Positions 51,599 through 59,796 are shown, counted from the stretch's first letter. The stretch: DNA of 64,000 nt from JBBSBL01 sp963735885 (GCA_963735885.1 CAVTMP010000007.1:124001-188000); one strand, 5' to 3'. Numbers and translations are program-made. The notes: generated from the sequence alone by a model not told the origin.

Positions 51599-51985
51599 CT
51601 ACGCCGGCTGGCGTCGGCGGGCGGGCTTGGCGACCCGGGCCGGCTTCTCGTCCGAAGTGCCGGCCGGGCCGAGCAGGCTGTGCGACTCGCCATCGTCGAA
51701 CACGGCGTTGACCTCCAGCTTGGCCCCCAGACCCGCCACGTATCGCGCGAGCGTCGAGAGCATCACATCGCTCTGGTGCTCGATACGGCTCACGCTGCGC
51801 CGCGACATGCCAGTCCGCTCCGCGAGGTTGGTCTGGGTGATCTCCCGCCCCTCCCGCAGGGCGGACAGCGACATCTGAAGCTCCATCAGGGCGCGGAACA
51901 TCGCGACGTCCGTCTCCGCGTCTGGATCGTCGCCGACCAGGTCGCGACGGGACTCCATGGTCCACTCGATCCACTCGTCGCTCAT
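51599..51985 (-). CDS. XRE-type antitoxin (HigA-like), partner truncated
   Basis: A 128-aa protein with a central helix-turn-helix (REITQTNLAERTGMSRRSVSRIEH) in the XRE style and an Ala/Lys/Arg-rich end. Its ATG overlaps the stop of a HigB-like fragment upstream (ATGA), the usual toxin-first order of HigBA. With the toxin's N-terminus missing, this is now an orphan antitoxin that may still repress promoters. Confidence 0.85.
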   Translation of the reverse strand: MSDEWIEWTMESRRDLVGDDPDAETDVAMFRALMELQMSLSALREGREITQTNLAERTGMSRRSVSRIEHQSDVMLSTLARYVAGLGAKLEVNAVFDDGESHSLLGPAGTSDEKPARVAKPARRRQPA

Positions 51986-52173
51986 CTTCCGCGCCCCTTC
52001 CTGGGCTTTCGCTGCTTCCTCGCCGCGACCCCTACCAGATGCCGCTCGTACCGCTCGACCGCCAGGGGGAGATTGTGGTCATACCAGCGCCGCCACTCGC
52101 CGGTCTTGTCTCCCGCAACCAGCAGGATGGCAGACCGCTCGGGGTCGAAGGCGAAGATGAGCGAGTGGCTCGT
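51982..52173 (-). pseudogene. HigB/RelE-like (Gp49-type) toxin, C-terminal fragment
   Basis: The minus strand reads SHSLIFAFDPERSAILLVAG, DKTGEWRRWYDHNLPLAVE, RYERHLVG and a Lys/Arg-rich end, the C-terminal half of phage Gp49/HigB-like toxins. Upstream of the Ser-His-Ser there is no matching N-terminal half and no start codon; the DNA is instead the leader of the divergent AAA ATPase gene. About 45-50 residues, including part of the RNase fold, are missing, so no active toxin is expected. Confidence 0.7.
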
Positions 52174-52265
52174 CGGCGCAGGCCCGGCTCGGGCGGCGCT
52201 GAGCGCCCCGCGCCCGCCCGCGCCTGCCGCGTCAGACCCGCCCCGCCCCGCCCGACCACCCCGGG

Positions 52266-53408
52266 ATGACCGATCCCGCCACGCACCCCACCCTCGCCAC
52301 CGACCTCGACTACCAGCACGTCGTCGACGCGCGCTTCATGGATCTCGCCGCGCGCGAGGGCCTCGCCCACGTCAAGGGCTACTCCTGGACCACGGCGCCG
52401 ACAGAGCTCGACGCCCTGAACCTCGAGCTGATCGCCTCGGCCGACTACGAGTTCGGCGGGCAGCGGGAGGGGCTCGTTCGCGTCGACGACTGCCTCGCGC
52501 ACGTGATGCTGCTCGACGATTCGGTGACCGTCCGGGTCGCCGCGCCGGCGCACGCGCGGCTCGCGCACGCCGAGGCCCGGCTGCGGGAGATCCTGCCGCC
52601 GCGCACGCGGCGCAACCGCCGGCGCCAGGCCGTCATCCGCTTCTGGGCCGACACCGGCTACGAGGGCCCGGGGTCGCAGGCGCGCGAGCTCGAGACCGTC
52701 CGCTTCGCCGACGTGGCCGCCAACTACCCGGAGCCGACCCGCGCCGCGCTCGCGCGGCTGGTGAGCGACTTTCGCCCCGGCGAGGGCGGCAAGCTCCTGC
52801 TCTGGCACGGGCCGCCCGGCACCGGCAAGACCTACGCGATCCGCGCGCTCGCGTGGGAGTGGCGGCGCTGGTGCGACGTCCACTACGTCACCGACCCCGA
52901 GGCGCTGCTGGGCCGCAGCCCCGTCTACCTCGGCGCGGTGCTCGGGACGCGGCGGCGGCCGCTCCCACCGAGGACCGACCGCTCCCGCCCCCGCCGCGCC
53001 CGCGCCGCCCAGCGCTGGCGCCTCATCGTGCTCGAGGACAGCGGCGAGCTGCTCGCCCCCGACGCGCGCCGCGAGGTCGGCCAGGGCCTCTCGCGGCTGC
53101 TCAACAGCGTCGACGGCCTGCTCGGCCAGGGCGCCCGGGCGCTCGTGCTCATCACGACGAACGAGGAGCTCACCGCGCTGCACCCGGCGATCGCGCGGCC
53201 CGGCCGCTGCGCGGCGCGGGTCGCGTTCGCGACCTTCGGGGCGGCCGAGGCCGCGGAGTGGCTCGCCGCCCGCGGGGCCGCCGGGCCGGCCGCGGCGGGC
53301 GCGTCGCTCGCCGAGCTCTACGCGCGCGCGGAGGCGTGGCTGCCCCCGAGTGCGATCGAGGAGCCGGTGGGCTTCGCCGCGGCGCTGGAGGAGGAGACCT
53401 CGCGGTGA
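52266..53408 (+). CDS. AAA-family ATPase with N-terminal DUF5925-type domain
   Basis: A 380-aa protein. Residues 1-150 match the DUF5925-type domain found in actinobacterial AAA proteins (GYSWTTAPTELDALNLELIA; IRFWADTGYEGPG). The AAA core has Walker A WHGPPGTGKT (~182-189), Walker B LIVLEDSGELL, sensor-like ALVLITTNEELTALHPAI and GRCAARVAFATF. Cytosolic; it probably remodels a protein partner. It begins a tight run of genes: 4-bp overlap with the next, then a toxin-antitoxin pair and a GHKL ATPase. The frame is intact. Confidence 0.88.
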   Translation: MTDPATHPTLATDLDYQHVVDARFMDLAAREGLAHVKGYSWTTAPTELDALNLELIASADYEFGGQREGLVRVDDCLAHVMLLDDSVTVRVAAPAHARLAHAEARLREILPPRTRRNRRRQAVIRFWADTGYEGPGSQARELETVRFADVAANYPEPTRAALARLVSDFRPGEGGKLLLWHGPPGTGKTYAIRALAWEWRRWCDVHYVTDPEALLGRSPVYLGAVLGTRRRPLPPRTDRSRPRRARAAQRWRLIVLEDSGELLAPDARREVGQGLSRLLNSVDGLLGQGARALVLITTNEELTALHPAIARPGRCAARVAFATFGAAEAAEWLAARGAAGPAAAGASLAELYARAEAWLPPSAIEEPVGFAAALEEETSR

Positions 53409-53662
53409 GGGGTGGCCGCGACCACCCGAGCTGCCGCGCGGTCGTGCGCGACGGCATCGTGACCCTCAACCCGTGGCGTCCGTGGCTGCTCGACGCCGGG
53501 CCGCTCGCGCCCTACGCGGACGAGCTCGCCGAGGCGGGCGTGGTGCTCGCCGACCTCGGCTTCAGCGGCGCGGCGCCCGAACGGGAGCTCACGGTCCGCT
53601 TCGTCGTGCCGGGGGCGGGCGACGCCGAGGCGGAGGACGCACCGCCAAGTGCTACGCTCTGA
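53405..53662 (+). CDS. Small 85-aa protein coupled to the AAA ATPase
   Basis: GTG 53405 overlaps the AAA stop (GTGA), and the frame runs 85 codons: RDHPSCRAVVRDGIVTLNPW, then RPWLLDAGPLAPYADELAEA and a final strand ELTVRFVVPGAG with an acidic tail. Not recognised; no Cys pair or membrane segment. The overlap suggests it is made in step with the ATPase, perhaps as its partner or substrate (inference). Confidence 0.6.
   Translation: MRGGRDHPSCRAVVRDGIVTLNPWRPWLLDAGPLAPYADELAEAGVVLADLGFSGAAPERELTVRFVVPGAGDAEAEDAPPSATL
53653..53658 (+). promoter_or_regulatory. -10-like hexamer TACGCT before the second antitoxin gene (leaderless type)
   Basis: TACGCT overlaps the end of the 85-aa gene and ends 10 nt before ATG 53669. 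The same hexamer precedes the other PIN-module antitoxin, and neither gene has a ribosome site, so this module can be expressed apart from the AAA gene. Confidence 0.45.
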
Positions 53663-53668
53663 CGCACA

Positions 53669-53956
53669 ATGACGGAGACCGTCGGTGTACGTGAGCTTCG
53701 GCAGAACCTCAGCCGCTACCTGGAGCGCGTGAAGGACGGAGAGGTGCTCGACGTCACCGCGCGCGGGCGGGTCGTCGCGCGGCTGGTGCCGTCCGGCGAC
53801 AGCGTCGATCCGTACGCCGACCTGGTGGCGCGGCACGGCGTCACGCCACCGCGCGAGCGCCTTGGCGCCGTGGCGGCCCGACTTCGCCCACGCCGCGCCG
53901 CGGCCGGCACGACGGATGCCTACCTCGAGGAGACCCGGGCGCCCCGTACCGGTTGA
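53669..53956 (+). CDS. Phd/YefM-type antitoxin of the second PIN module
   Basis: A 95-aa antitoxin. The N-terminal domain (VGVRELRQNLSRYLERVKDG then EVLDVTARGRVVARLVPSG) is a clear Phd/YefM DNA-binding fold; the tail (PRERLGAVAARLRPRRAAAG) should contact the toxin. It ends 1 bp before the GTG of the PIN toxin. It lies inside the AAA/GHKL run and has its own -10-like element. Confidence 0.88.
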   Translation: MTETVGVRELRQNLSRYLERVKDGEVLDVTARGRVVARLVPSGDSVDPYADLVARHGVTPPRERLGAVAARLRPRRAAAGTTDAYLEETRAPRTG

Positions 53957-53957
53957 G

Positions 53958-54347
53958 GTGCCCGCCGCCTACCTCGACACCAGCGCGCTCGGCCGGGTCC
54001 TGCTCGGAGAGCCGGACGCCCCGGCGATCCTCGATGCGCTCGAGGACTTCGACCAACACGTCTCGAGCCGCCTGCTGCGGGTCGAGCTCATGCGACTCGC
54101 CCGGCGAGAGGACCTCCTGCCCGAGGCCGAGGCGTTGCTCTCGGCCGTCGCCCTGGTCCCCCTGACCGATGGCCTGCTTGCACTCGCCGAGACCATCGAG
54201 CCCACCTCGGTCGCGACGCTGGATGCCCTGCACCTCGTGACTGCCCTCGCGCTGGCCGCCAGGGTGTCGCTCGAGGCCGTGGTCACGTATGACCGGCGCC
54301 TGGCCGCCGGCGCACGACACCACGGCCTGGCGGTGCTCGCGCCGTGA
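53958..54347 (+). CDS. vapC: PIN-domain toxin, VapC type (second module)
   Basis: A 129-aa PIN ribonuclease with the acidic residues in AAYLDTSALGRVLLGE, LLRVELMRLARR, TLDALHLVTALALA and VTYDRRLAAGA. Start GTG 53958 follows the antitoxin stop by 1 bp. Its TGA overlaps the GTG start of the GHKL ATPase gene (GTGA), so the toxin and the ATPase are probably translated together. This close link is unusual for a stand-alone TA module. Confidence 0.9.
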   Translation: MPAAYLDTSALGRVLLGEPDAPAILDALEDFDQHVSSRLLRVELMRLARREDLLPEAEALLSAVALVPLTDGLLALAETIEPTSVATLDALHLVTALALAARVSLEAVVTYDRRLAAGARHHGLAVLAP

Positions 54348-56473
54348 CCGCGCTCGCCCTCGACCCCGCCACGATCCGCGCCGGCGAGGTCCGCGGTCGC
54401 TACTACCGCGAGAACTTCGCGCAGGGCGGGATCGATCTCGTGCAGATCCTGCCCGAGCTCGTGACCAACGCCGACGCCGCGATCGCCGCCGCCGGCCGCG
54501 CGCACGGGCGGATCGATCTGCGGATCGGCGCGCCGGACCCGGACTTCCTCGGCCGCTGGCGGGCGGCGCTGCGGCCGCTGAAGGTGCCCGCGCTCATGAC
54601 CTGGCGCTACGAGATCCGCTGCGCGGACGACGGCGAGGGCGTCGACGCCGCGGCCGTGGATCGGCGGCTCGGCGCGCTCGGGGTGGAGCCGCCGCGCGCC
54701 GGCCAGCGCGGGCTGTTCGGGCGGGGCCTGCGCGACGTTTGGCTCGCGCAGGGCGCGGGCCGGATCGAGGGCGTGCGCGGCGGGCGGCTCGTCGAGTCGT
54801 GGTTCTTCCCCGCCCGCGGCGAGGGGCCCTACGCCTACGTCCACGTGCGCGACGAGCCGGCGACCGACGGGCACCGGCGCGCGCTCGGCCTGGGCCACGC
54901 CGGCACGCGCGTGACGGTGCCGCTCGCCCTCGAGCGGCTGCCGCCCGCCGGGCGGTTGCGCACGCTCGTCGCGACGCTCGTCCAGCTGCGGCCGGTGCTC
55001 GAGGATCCGGCGCGCCAGCTCTGGCTGGAGCTGCCGGGATCCGCCCCGGCGCTCGTGACGGCCCCCGAGCCGGAGCCGGACCCCGAGCGCCCGGTCCTGC
55101 TGGAGCGCGAGCTCGACCTGGGCGGCGGCGTGACCGCGCAGGTCGTCGTGCGTCGCGCCGCGGAGCCGCTCTCGCTCGGCTTCTCCCGCGCCACCCGGCG
55201 CTCGGGCCTCGTCATCCGCTCCGGGCGGGCGGCACACGAGGCGACGCTGGCGGGGCTCGAAGGCCGGCCCGGCGCGCGTCACCTGTACGGCGAGGTGCGC
55301 TGCGACGCGCTCGACGTGCTCCAGCGCGACGCGCTCGACAGCCCCCGGCCGCAGGTCGTCGTGCGGGTCGACCGCGGGGGGCTCAACGAGCACCACCCGA
55401 TCGTGCGCCGGCTCTACGCGGCGATCGACACGGCGCTGCGTCCGATCGTCGAGGATGAGGAGCGGCGCGCAGGCGCGCATCTGCGCTCGGCGACGCGCAC
55501 GGTGCGGGCGCGCGACGAGGCGGGGCTGCGCGCGCTCAACGACGCCCTGCGCACCGCCTTCGACGCGCCCGGCTCAGCCGGGTTCGCGCGCGGTGGCGCG
55601 CCTGCGGCGCAGCCCGCCGTCACCACCTCGGATGACCCGGCTGCGCCGCTCGCGCCCGGGGGGCCACCGGACGCGGCGCAGCCCGCCACCCCGGCTGGCA
55701 CCGCGGACCCGGCGATGCGCTTCAAGCGCTCGCCGATCCGCCTGCATCCCGGCGAGCGCCGCGGCATCTCGCTGCTCTTCGATCCGGACCGGATACCTAC
55801 GGGAACCCCGATCGCGGTCGAGTCCGACGGCGGGCTCCATGCCGCGCTCGCGACCGGCGAGGTCCCGGAGCCCGGGACTCACGGCTACGCGCGCGTCAGC
55901 GGGACGGTGCGTGCGCGGGTGTCCGTCGAGCCCGGTCAGCGCCTCGGCGTGCTCGCGGTGGCCGGGGACCACGAGGCGGAGCTCGAGGTCCTCGTGGTTC
56001 GCCACACCGGGACGGGATGGGTGCGGGAGATCGCCCGCAAGGACGAGGACGCGGTCGTCGAGGCGTTGTTCGACCCCGAGAGCGGGACCGTGACCGTCTA
56101 CGAGGGGCGGCGGGAGTTCCGCGAGCTGGAGCGCGCCGCACGCCGCGCCGGGCTCACGCGCCGGCGGGCGGCCGAGTACGTACCCTTCCGGATGCTCGAG
56201 GTCGAGGCGGCCGCCAACGCGGTCTACCGCTGGGCCGCCGAGCACGTCCTCGACCGGCGCCTGCCGCACGAGCGGCCGGCCGACCCGGCGGAGTACGCCG
56301 CCGCGGTCGGCCACGAAGCCCAGGTCCTGCGCCACCGCGTCCACGCGCGACTGATGCAGGCGTTCCTCGACCCCGAGGTGTTCGAGGGCGCGGTCCCGCC
56401 CGCGGGCCCGCGAGCGAGGCGGAGCGCCGAGCGTCAGCTGCGGCTGGACGGGGTCGGCGGCGCCGGCGCGTGA
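54344..56473 (+). CDS. GHKL-type ATPase (Hsp90/MORC-like N-terminus), large uncharacterised protein
   Basis: A 709-aa protein. The N-terminal ~200 residues have the GHKL ATP-binding set: Glu38 and Asn42 in ELVTNADAAI (N box), DDGEGVD at 95-101 (G1 box) and GLFGRGLRDVW near 123 (G2-like lid), as in Hsp90, MutL and MORC proteins. The rest, including a Pro/Ala-rich linker near residues 405-450 and helices such as EYVPFRMLEVEAAANAVYRW, is not recognised. No HTH or nuclease motif was seen. Context: translated from an overlap with a PIN toxin and downstream of a DUF5925 AAA ATPase. The frame is intact. Confidence 0.78.
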   Translation: MTALALDPATIRAGEVRGRYYRENFAQGGIDLVQILPELVTNADAAIAAAGRAHGRIDLRIGAPDPDFLGRWRAALRPLKVPALMTWRYEIRCADDGEGVDAAAVDRRLGALGVEPPRAGQRGLFGRGLRDVWLAQGAGRIEGVRGGRLVESWFFPARGEGPYAYVHVRDEPATDGHRRALGLGHAGTRVTVPLALERLPPAGRLRTLVATLVQLRPVLEDPARQLWLELPGSAPALVTAPEPEPDPERPVLLERELDLGGGVTAQVVVRRAAEPLSLGFSRATRRSGLVIRSGRAAHEATLAGLEGRPGARHLYGEVRCDALDVLQRDALDSPRPQVVVRVDRGGLNEHHPIVRRLYAAIDTALRPIVEDEERRAGAHLRSATRTVRARDEAGLRALNDALRTAFDAPGSAGFARGGAPAAQPAVTTSDDPAAPLAPGGPPDAAQPATPAGTADPAMRFKRSPIRLHPGERRGISLLFDPDRIPTGTPIAVESDGGLHAALATGEVPEPGTHGYARVSGTVRARVSVEPGQRLGVLAVAGDHEAELEVLVVRHTGTGWVREIARKDEDAVVEALFDPESGTVTVYEGRREFRELERAARRAGLTRRRAAEYVPFRMLEVEAAANAVYRWAAEHVLDRRLPHERPADPAEYAAAVGHEAQVLRHRVHARLMQAFLDPEVFEGAVPPAGPRARRSAERQLRLDGVGGAGA

Positions 56474-56757
56474 GCGCGCCCGGTGCTGACCGAGCGCCGA
56501 CGACCATCGTGGTCGGCGAGCCATCGTCGAGCAGCGGCGCGCCCGCGTCCGCTGCTCGAGCTGACCTGGCCGCCGAGGGCCCGCGGGTCGTCAGATCCCT
56601 CGGGCCCGGCCCGACCCTCCTCGCACAGCCACGCCGAGGAGGACCATCGCATGCAGATCACCGCCCGCGCCGACCACGCCCGCAAGAACCGCAAGCGCGG
56701 AAGAGAGGACCTCCGGTAGAAATGTCAGACCGTGACCGGAACCGCCGACCCTTCTGA
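56470..56757 (+). CDS. Doubtful 95-aa open frame after the GHKL gene
   Basis: GTG 56470 overlaps the GHKL stop (GTGA) and the frame is open to 56757, past the start of the sigma gene. The first residues (VSAPGADRAPTTIVVGEP) look natural, but the later part is Arg/Pro-rich and shadow-like. The true gene may end earlier or be broken by an indel. A 22-codon frame (MQITARADHARKNRKRGRED, 56651-56719) lies within the same stretch. Nothing else was recognised between the GHKL and sigma genes. Confidence 0.25.
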   Translation: MSAPGADRAPTTIVVGEPSSSSGAPASAARADLAAEGPRVVRSLGPGPTLLAQPRRGGPSHADHRPRRPRPQEPQARKRGPPVEMSDRDRNRRPF

Positions 56758-57412
56758 CGTGAGGAGAGATGAGGACGTCAACCTGCGTCGGTTCGTCGCC
56801 GCCCGGAAGATCGGCGATCAGGGGGCGATGCGCATGCACTGGAACGCCCTGCTGACCGACAACTTCGACCGCGTCGTCGGCCTCGTGTACCTCGAGGCGG
56901 ACGGCCGGCTCGACCACCACGAGCGCGAGGAGGCCGTGCAGGGGACGTTCATGCGTCTCACCCGCCGGGTCATCCACAACTTCCGCGGCACGAGCATGGG
57001 CGAGTGGGTCAACGCCGTGAAGACGGTGGTCCACTGGGCGTGCATCGACGTGCAGGACGCCGCGAAGCGGGTCAGCGGCAAGGAGCGATCGCTCGACACG
57101 ATCCGCATCGACAAGGACGGCGAGGAACGCAGCCCGTGGGGCAAGGAGCTCTACGCGGAGGCCGAGTCCCGGCGCGCCGCCGAGGAGGAGGCGATCGAGG
57201 ACGCCGAGGAGCGGGAGGAGCACCGCGCGTTCCTCGCCGGGGCCCTGCCGCAGCTCAGCGAGAAGCTGCGCGCCGTGGCCGAGCGCGACCTGGCGGACAT
57301 GCCGGTCGAGCAGATGATGGAGGAGCTCGGTCTCAAGCGCGACGCCATCTACCAGCGGCGCCGGCGCTACATCCTGGAACTCGAAGAGCTGAGGAAGCGG
57401 TACCCGTCATGA
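56732..57412 (+). CDS. Sigma-70 family (ECF-like) RNA polymerase sigma factor
   Basis: A 226-aa sigma factor of region 2 plus region 4 type: MHWNALLTDNFDRVVGLVYL and EREEAVQGTFMRLTRRVIHN in region 2, and LAGALPQLSEKLRAVAERDL then MPVEQMMEELGLKRDAIYQR in region 4. A long acidic helix (ESRRAAEEEAIEDAEEREE) joins them. Its stop overlaps the start of the HTH protein gene (ATGA), which may regulate it. GTG 56732 is used. Target genes are unknown. Confidence 0.85.
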   Translation: MTGTADPSDVRRDEDVNLRRFVAARKIGDQGAMRMHWNALLTDNFDRVVGLVYLEADGRLDHHEREEAVQGTFMRLTRRVIHNFRGTSMGEWVNAVKTVVHWACIDVQDAAKRVSGKERSLDTIRIDKDGEERSPWGKELYAEAESRRAAEEEAIEDAEEREEHRAFLAGALPQLSEKLRAVAERDLADMPVEQMMEELGLKRDAIYQRRRRYILELEELRKRYPS

Positions 57413-58050
57413 CGACGACCATCGACCAGGCGCTCGGGGAGTTCATCGACGCCTGGAAGGCCGGGCAGCGGCCGAACCCCGACGACTACCTCATGCGCGT
57501 GCGCGAGGAGGATCGGGACGAGCTGGCCCGCGGACTGCGGAGCTGGCTCGAGATCGCGCCCACCCCCGCCTACGACGAGGCGACGCGGGCGCGGATCGCG
57601 GCCGAGCCGGTGCTCATGGCCGCGATCGCCGCGGGCGAGCTCGACGACCTCCCGGTCGCCGAACGCGTCGCGACGCTGCGCGAGCGGGCCGGCCTCGCGG
57701 TGCGCGACGTCGCCGCGCGGGTGGTCGAGCGGTTCACGCTCGGCGAGCGCGAGGCGGAGGACCGCGCCGCCGCGTATCTCGAGCAGCTCGAGCGCGACGA
57801 GCTCGACGCCTCGCGGCTCTCGCGGCGGCTGCTGCGGGGGCTCGCCGAGATCCTCGGCGCCCGGCCGGACGCGCTGGCCGGGTCGTGGGCGCCGGCCGCC
57901 CCGACGGGCGTGCTCCACCAACGCTCCGAGGAGCACGCCGGCGACGCGTTCGTCGGGGAGATCGGGGCGCTCTCGCAGGCGGCCATGGCGCCCGCGCCCG
58001 CGCCGATGGACGAGGTCGACCGGCTGTTCCTCGGCGGGCCCGAGGGCTGA
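57409..58050 (+). CDS. HTH (XRE-like) protein, probable partner of the sigma factor and ImmA peptidase
   Basis: A 213-aa protein. The first ~65 residues are helical and acidic (FIDAWKAGQRPNPDDYLMRV; REEDRDELARGLRSWLEIA), as in sigma-factor partners. Residues ~75-150 resemble an XRE-type domain (RVATLRERAGLAVRDVAARV; LEQLERDELDASRLSRRLLR; GLAEILG). ATG 57409 overlaps the sigma stop, so the two are made together. An ImmA-type peptidase gene lies convergent 25 bp beyond. By analogy with ImmR/ImmA and DdrO/IrrE, this may be an inhibitor or repressor removed by proteolysis; that is inference. Confidence 0.65.
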   Translation: MTTTIDQALGEFIDAWKAGQRPNPDDYLMRVREEDRDELARGLRSWLEIAPTPAYDEATRARIAAEPVLMAAIAAGELDDLPVAERVATLRERAGLAVRDVAARVVERFTLGEREAEDRAAAYLEQLERDELDASRLSRRLLRGLAEILGARPDALAGSWAPAAPTGVLHQRSEEHAGDAFVGEIGALSQAAMAPAPAPMDEVDRLFLGGPEG

Positions 58051-58054
58051 GGCG

Positions 58055-58069
58055 GCGCGGGGTCCGCGC
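58055..58069. terminator. Candidate bidirectional terminator hairpin
   Basis: GCGCGG-GGT-CCGCGC forms a perfect 6-bp stem with a 3-nt loop in the 25-bp gap between two convergent genes. There is no T-run, so the function as a terminator rests on position and stem strength. Confidence 0.4.
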
Positions 58070-58075
58070 GCCGGT

Positions 58076-58828
58076 CTACCCGCCGATGACCCGCACCCCG
58101 TCGGCGAGCAGCGTCGGGTCGCAGCCGGCCGCCGCGGCGGCGTCGTCGACGGAGGCGCGGCCGCCCAGTGCGGCGCCGAGCGCGGACGCTCGCAGAGCGG
58201 GCGAGAGGCGCGGGAGCTGCGCCGGGGTCATGGCCTCGATCACGTCCTCGGGCGCGGGCAGCTCGAGGCGCTCCGACACCTCGCGGTCGAGCCCGTCCTC
58301 GATCTCCGCCCTGAGCGCCTCGTAGCGCGGCGCGAGACCGAACGTGTTCAGCCGGTACAAGGCGGCGATGGCCGAGATGCCGAAGCGTGCCGCGATCCGC
58401 ACGACGTCCTCGAGCGACGGGTCGCCGCCGACCATCTCCCGCACGGCCGCCTCGGGCGCGAGGAACTCGGCGGCGAACGCGTTGGCCTGGATCTCGACGT
58501 CGGTGGTGGCCTTCCCGCCGAGCGTCTCGACGGTCTCGGGCGGCAGCGAGCCGTCGTGGCCGCAGCGCACGTGGCCGAACTCGTGCGCGAGCGTGAAGCG
58601 CTGGCGCACCGCGGCCTCGGCGCCGTTGACCCAGAGGACGGCCCGGTCGCCGCCGCGCCAGCAGTACCCGGCGATCCCGTCGTCCAGCGCGACGAGCGCC
58701 ACCGGCACGCCCGCGCCGTGCTCGACGGCGGTGAGCACGCACGGGAGCGGCTCCTTCGCGTCGAGTCCGAGCGCCGCGCGGGCCTGGCGGGCCCGCTTCG
58801 CCCCGCGGTTCGTGTTGTAGCTGGGCAT
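58076..58828 (-). CDS. ImmA/IrrE-family metallopeptidase
   Basis: A 250-aa peptidase with the zinc motif HEFGH in RQRFTLAHEFGHVRCGHDG, the downstream Glu in NAFAAEFLAPEAAV, and the helical SLEDVVRIAARFGISAIAALY segment typical of ImmA/IrrE. These enzymes cleave XRE-type repressors. The N-terminal stretch (NTNRGAKRARQARAALGLD) is the usual family start. ATG 58828 lacks a good ribosome site; TAGAGT lies about 30 nt upstream. It faces the HTH protein gene, its likely substrate (inference). The frame is intact. Confidence 0.9.
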   Translation of the reverse strand: MPSYNTNRGAKRARQARAALGLDAKEPLPCVLTAVEHGAGVPVALVALDDGIAGYCWRGGDRAVLWVNGAEAAVRQRFTLAHEFGHVRCGHDGSLPPETVETLGGKATTDVEIQANAFAAEFLAPEAAVREMVGGDPSLEDVVRIAARFGISAIAALYRLNTFGLAPRYEALRAEIEDGLDREVSERLELPAPEDVIEAMTPAQLPRLSPALRASALGAALGGRASVDDAAAAAGCDPTLLADGVRVIGG

Positions 58829-58914
58829 GCGCGCACTCGCGAAGGTCGAGAGCCGGACTCTACGGCGCCGCGCGCCGGTCGAGACGGCGCAGCGTTGCCG
58901 AGCGAGCAGGTACC

Positions 58915-59796
58915 TCACCCCTCCACCCGCCGATACCGCTCCACCCCCTCCGACGCCGCGGCGAACCCCCGCACCGCGCGCGCGAAGGCGCCGGTGGTGA
59001 AGGCGCTCGGCTCGGCGAACTCCTCCATCGTGAGCGTCGCCTCCCACGTGCCGTCGGCCGCGGCGCGGAGCAGCGGCTTGGTCATCTTCAGGGCGTGCGG
59101 CGGGGCGGCGCAGATGCGCTCGCACCAGGCGTCGGCGCGGGCGAGCAGCTCGTCGTGCGGGACGACCTCGTGGACGAGGCCGAGCTCGCGGGCCCGCTCG
59201 GCGTCGAGGATCTCACCGCCGAAGTAGTAGGCGAACGCGCCCTGGTAGCCGAGGCGGCGGGTGATCGCCCAGCTCGTCCCGACCTCCGGCAGCAGCCCGA
59301 GGCGGCCGAACGCCGGCACGATCTTCGCGCGCTCGGAGGCGAGCGCGAGGTCGCAGGTCAGCGCCCAGGCCAGCCCGACGCCGGCCGCCGGCCCGTTGAT
59401 CGCGGCGATGAAGGCGACGTCGCTGCGCGCGATCGTCCGCGCGATCGCGCCGAACTCGCCGCGGATCCAGCGCCAGATGCCGGTCGTGCCCTCCTCGTCG
59501 GCCTCGCCGAGCTCGAGGCGGCGGATCGCGTTGTCCATCATCGCCAGGTCCCCGCCGGCGGAGAAGCCCGGGTCCTCCCCGGTGAGGACGATCGCGCGGA
59601 TCGCCGGGTCGGCGGTGAGCTCGGCGAGCGCCGCCTTGAGCTGCTGGACGACGGCGGCCGTGAGGGCGTTGAGCCGCTCGGGCTCGGCCAGCGTGACGCG
59701 GGCGCGGTCCTCGCCGCGCTCGACGCGGACAACGGGCTCGGTCGCCGCGCGGCCGGCCGCGACGATCTCGTCGATGGTCAGGGGCTCGTCGGTCAT
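58915..59796 (-). CDS. Enoyl-CoA hydratase/isomerase family protein
   Basis: A 293-aa crotonase-fold enzyme: RVTLAEPERLNALTAAVVQQ, the oxyanion-hole segments GFSAGGDLAMMDN and INGPAAGVGLAWALTCDLAL, and FGRLGLLPEVGTSWAITRRLG. It acts on acyl-CoA, typically hydrating the 2,3-double bond in beta-oxidation. ATG 59796 has a strong ribosome site (GAGGAGG) 4 nt before it. It stands apart from the acyl-CoA dehydrogenase at 40 kb. The frame is intact. Confidence 0.92.
   Translation of the reverse strand: MTDEPLTIDEIVAAGRAATEPVVRVERGEDRARVTLAEPERLNALTAAVVQQLKAALAELTADPAIRAIVLTGEDPGFSAGGDLAMMDNAIRRLELGEADEEGTTGIWRWIRGEFGAIARTIARSDVAFIAAINGPAAGVGLAWALTCDLALASERAKIVPAFGRLGLLPEVGTSWAITRRLGYQGAFAYYFGGEILDAERARELGLVHEVVPHDELLARADAWCERICAAPPHALKMTKPLLRAAADGTWEATLTMEEFAEPSAFTTGAFARAVRGFAAASEGVERYRRVEG

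Noticed and set aside
56651..56719. 22-codon frame MQITARADHARKNRKRGRED as a leader peptide gene for the sigma factor
   Set aside because: It has a plausible start context, but nothing else supports it and no attenuator-like structure follows.
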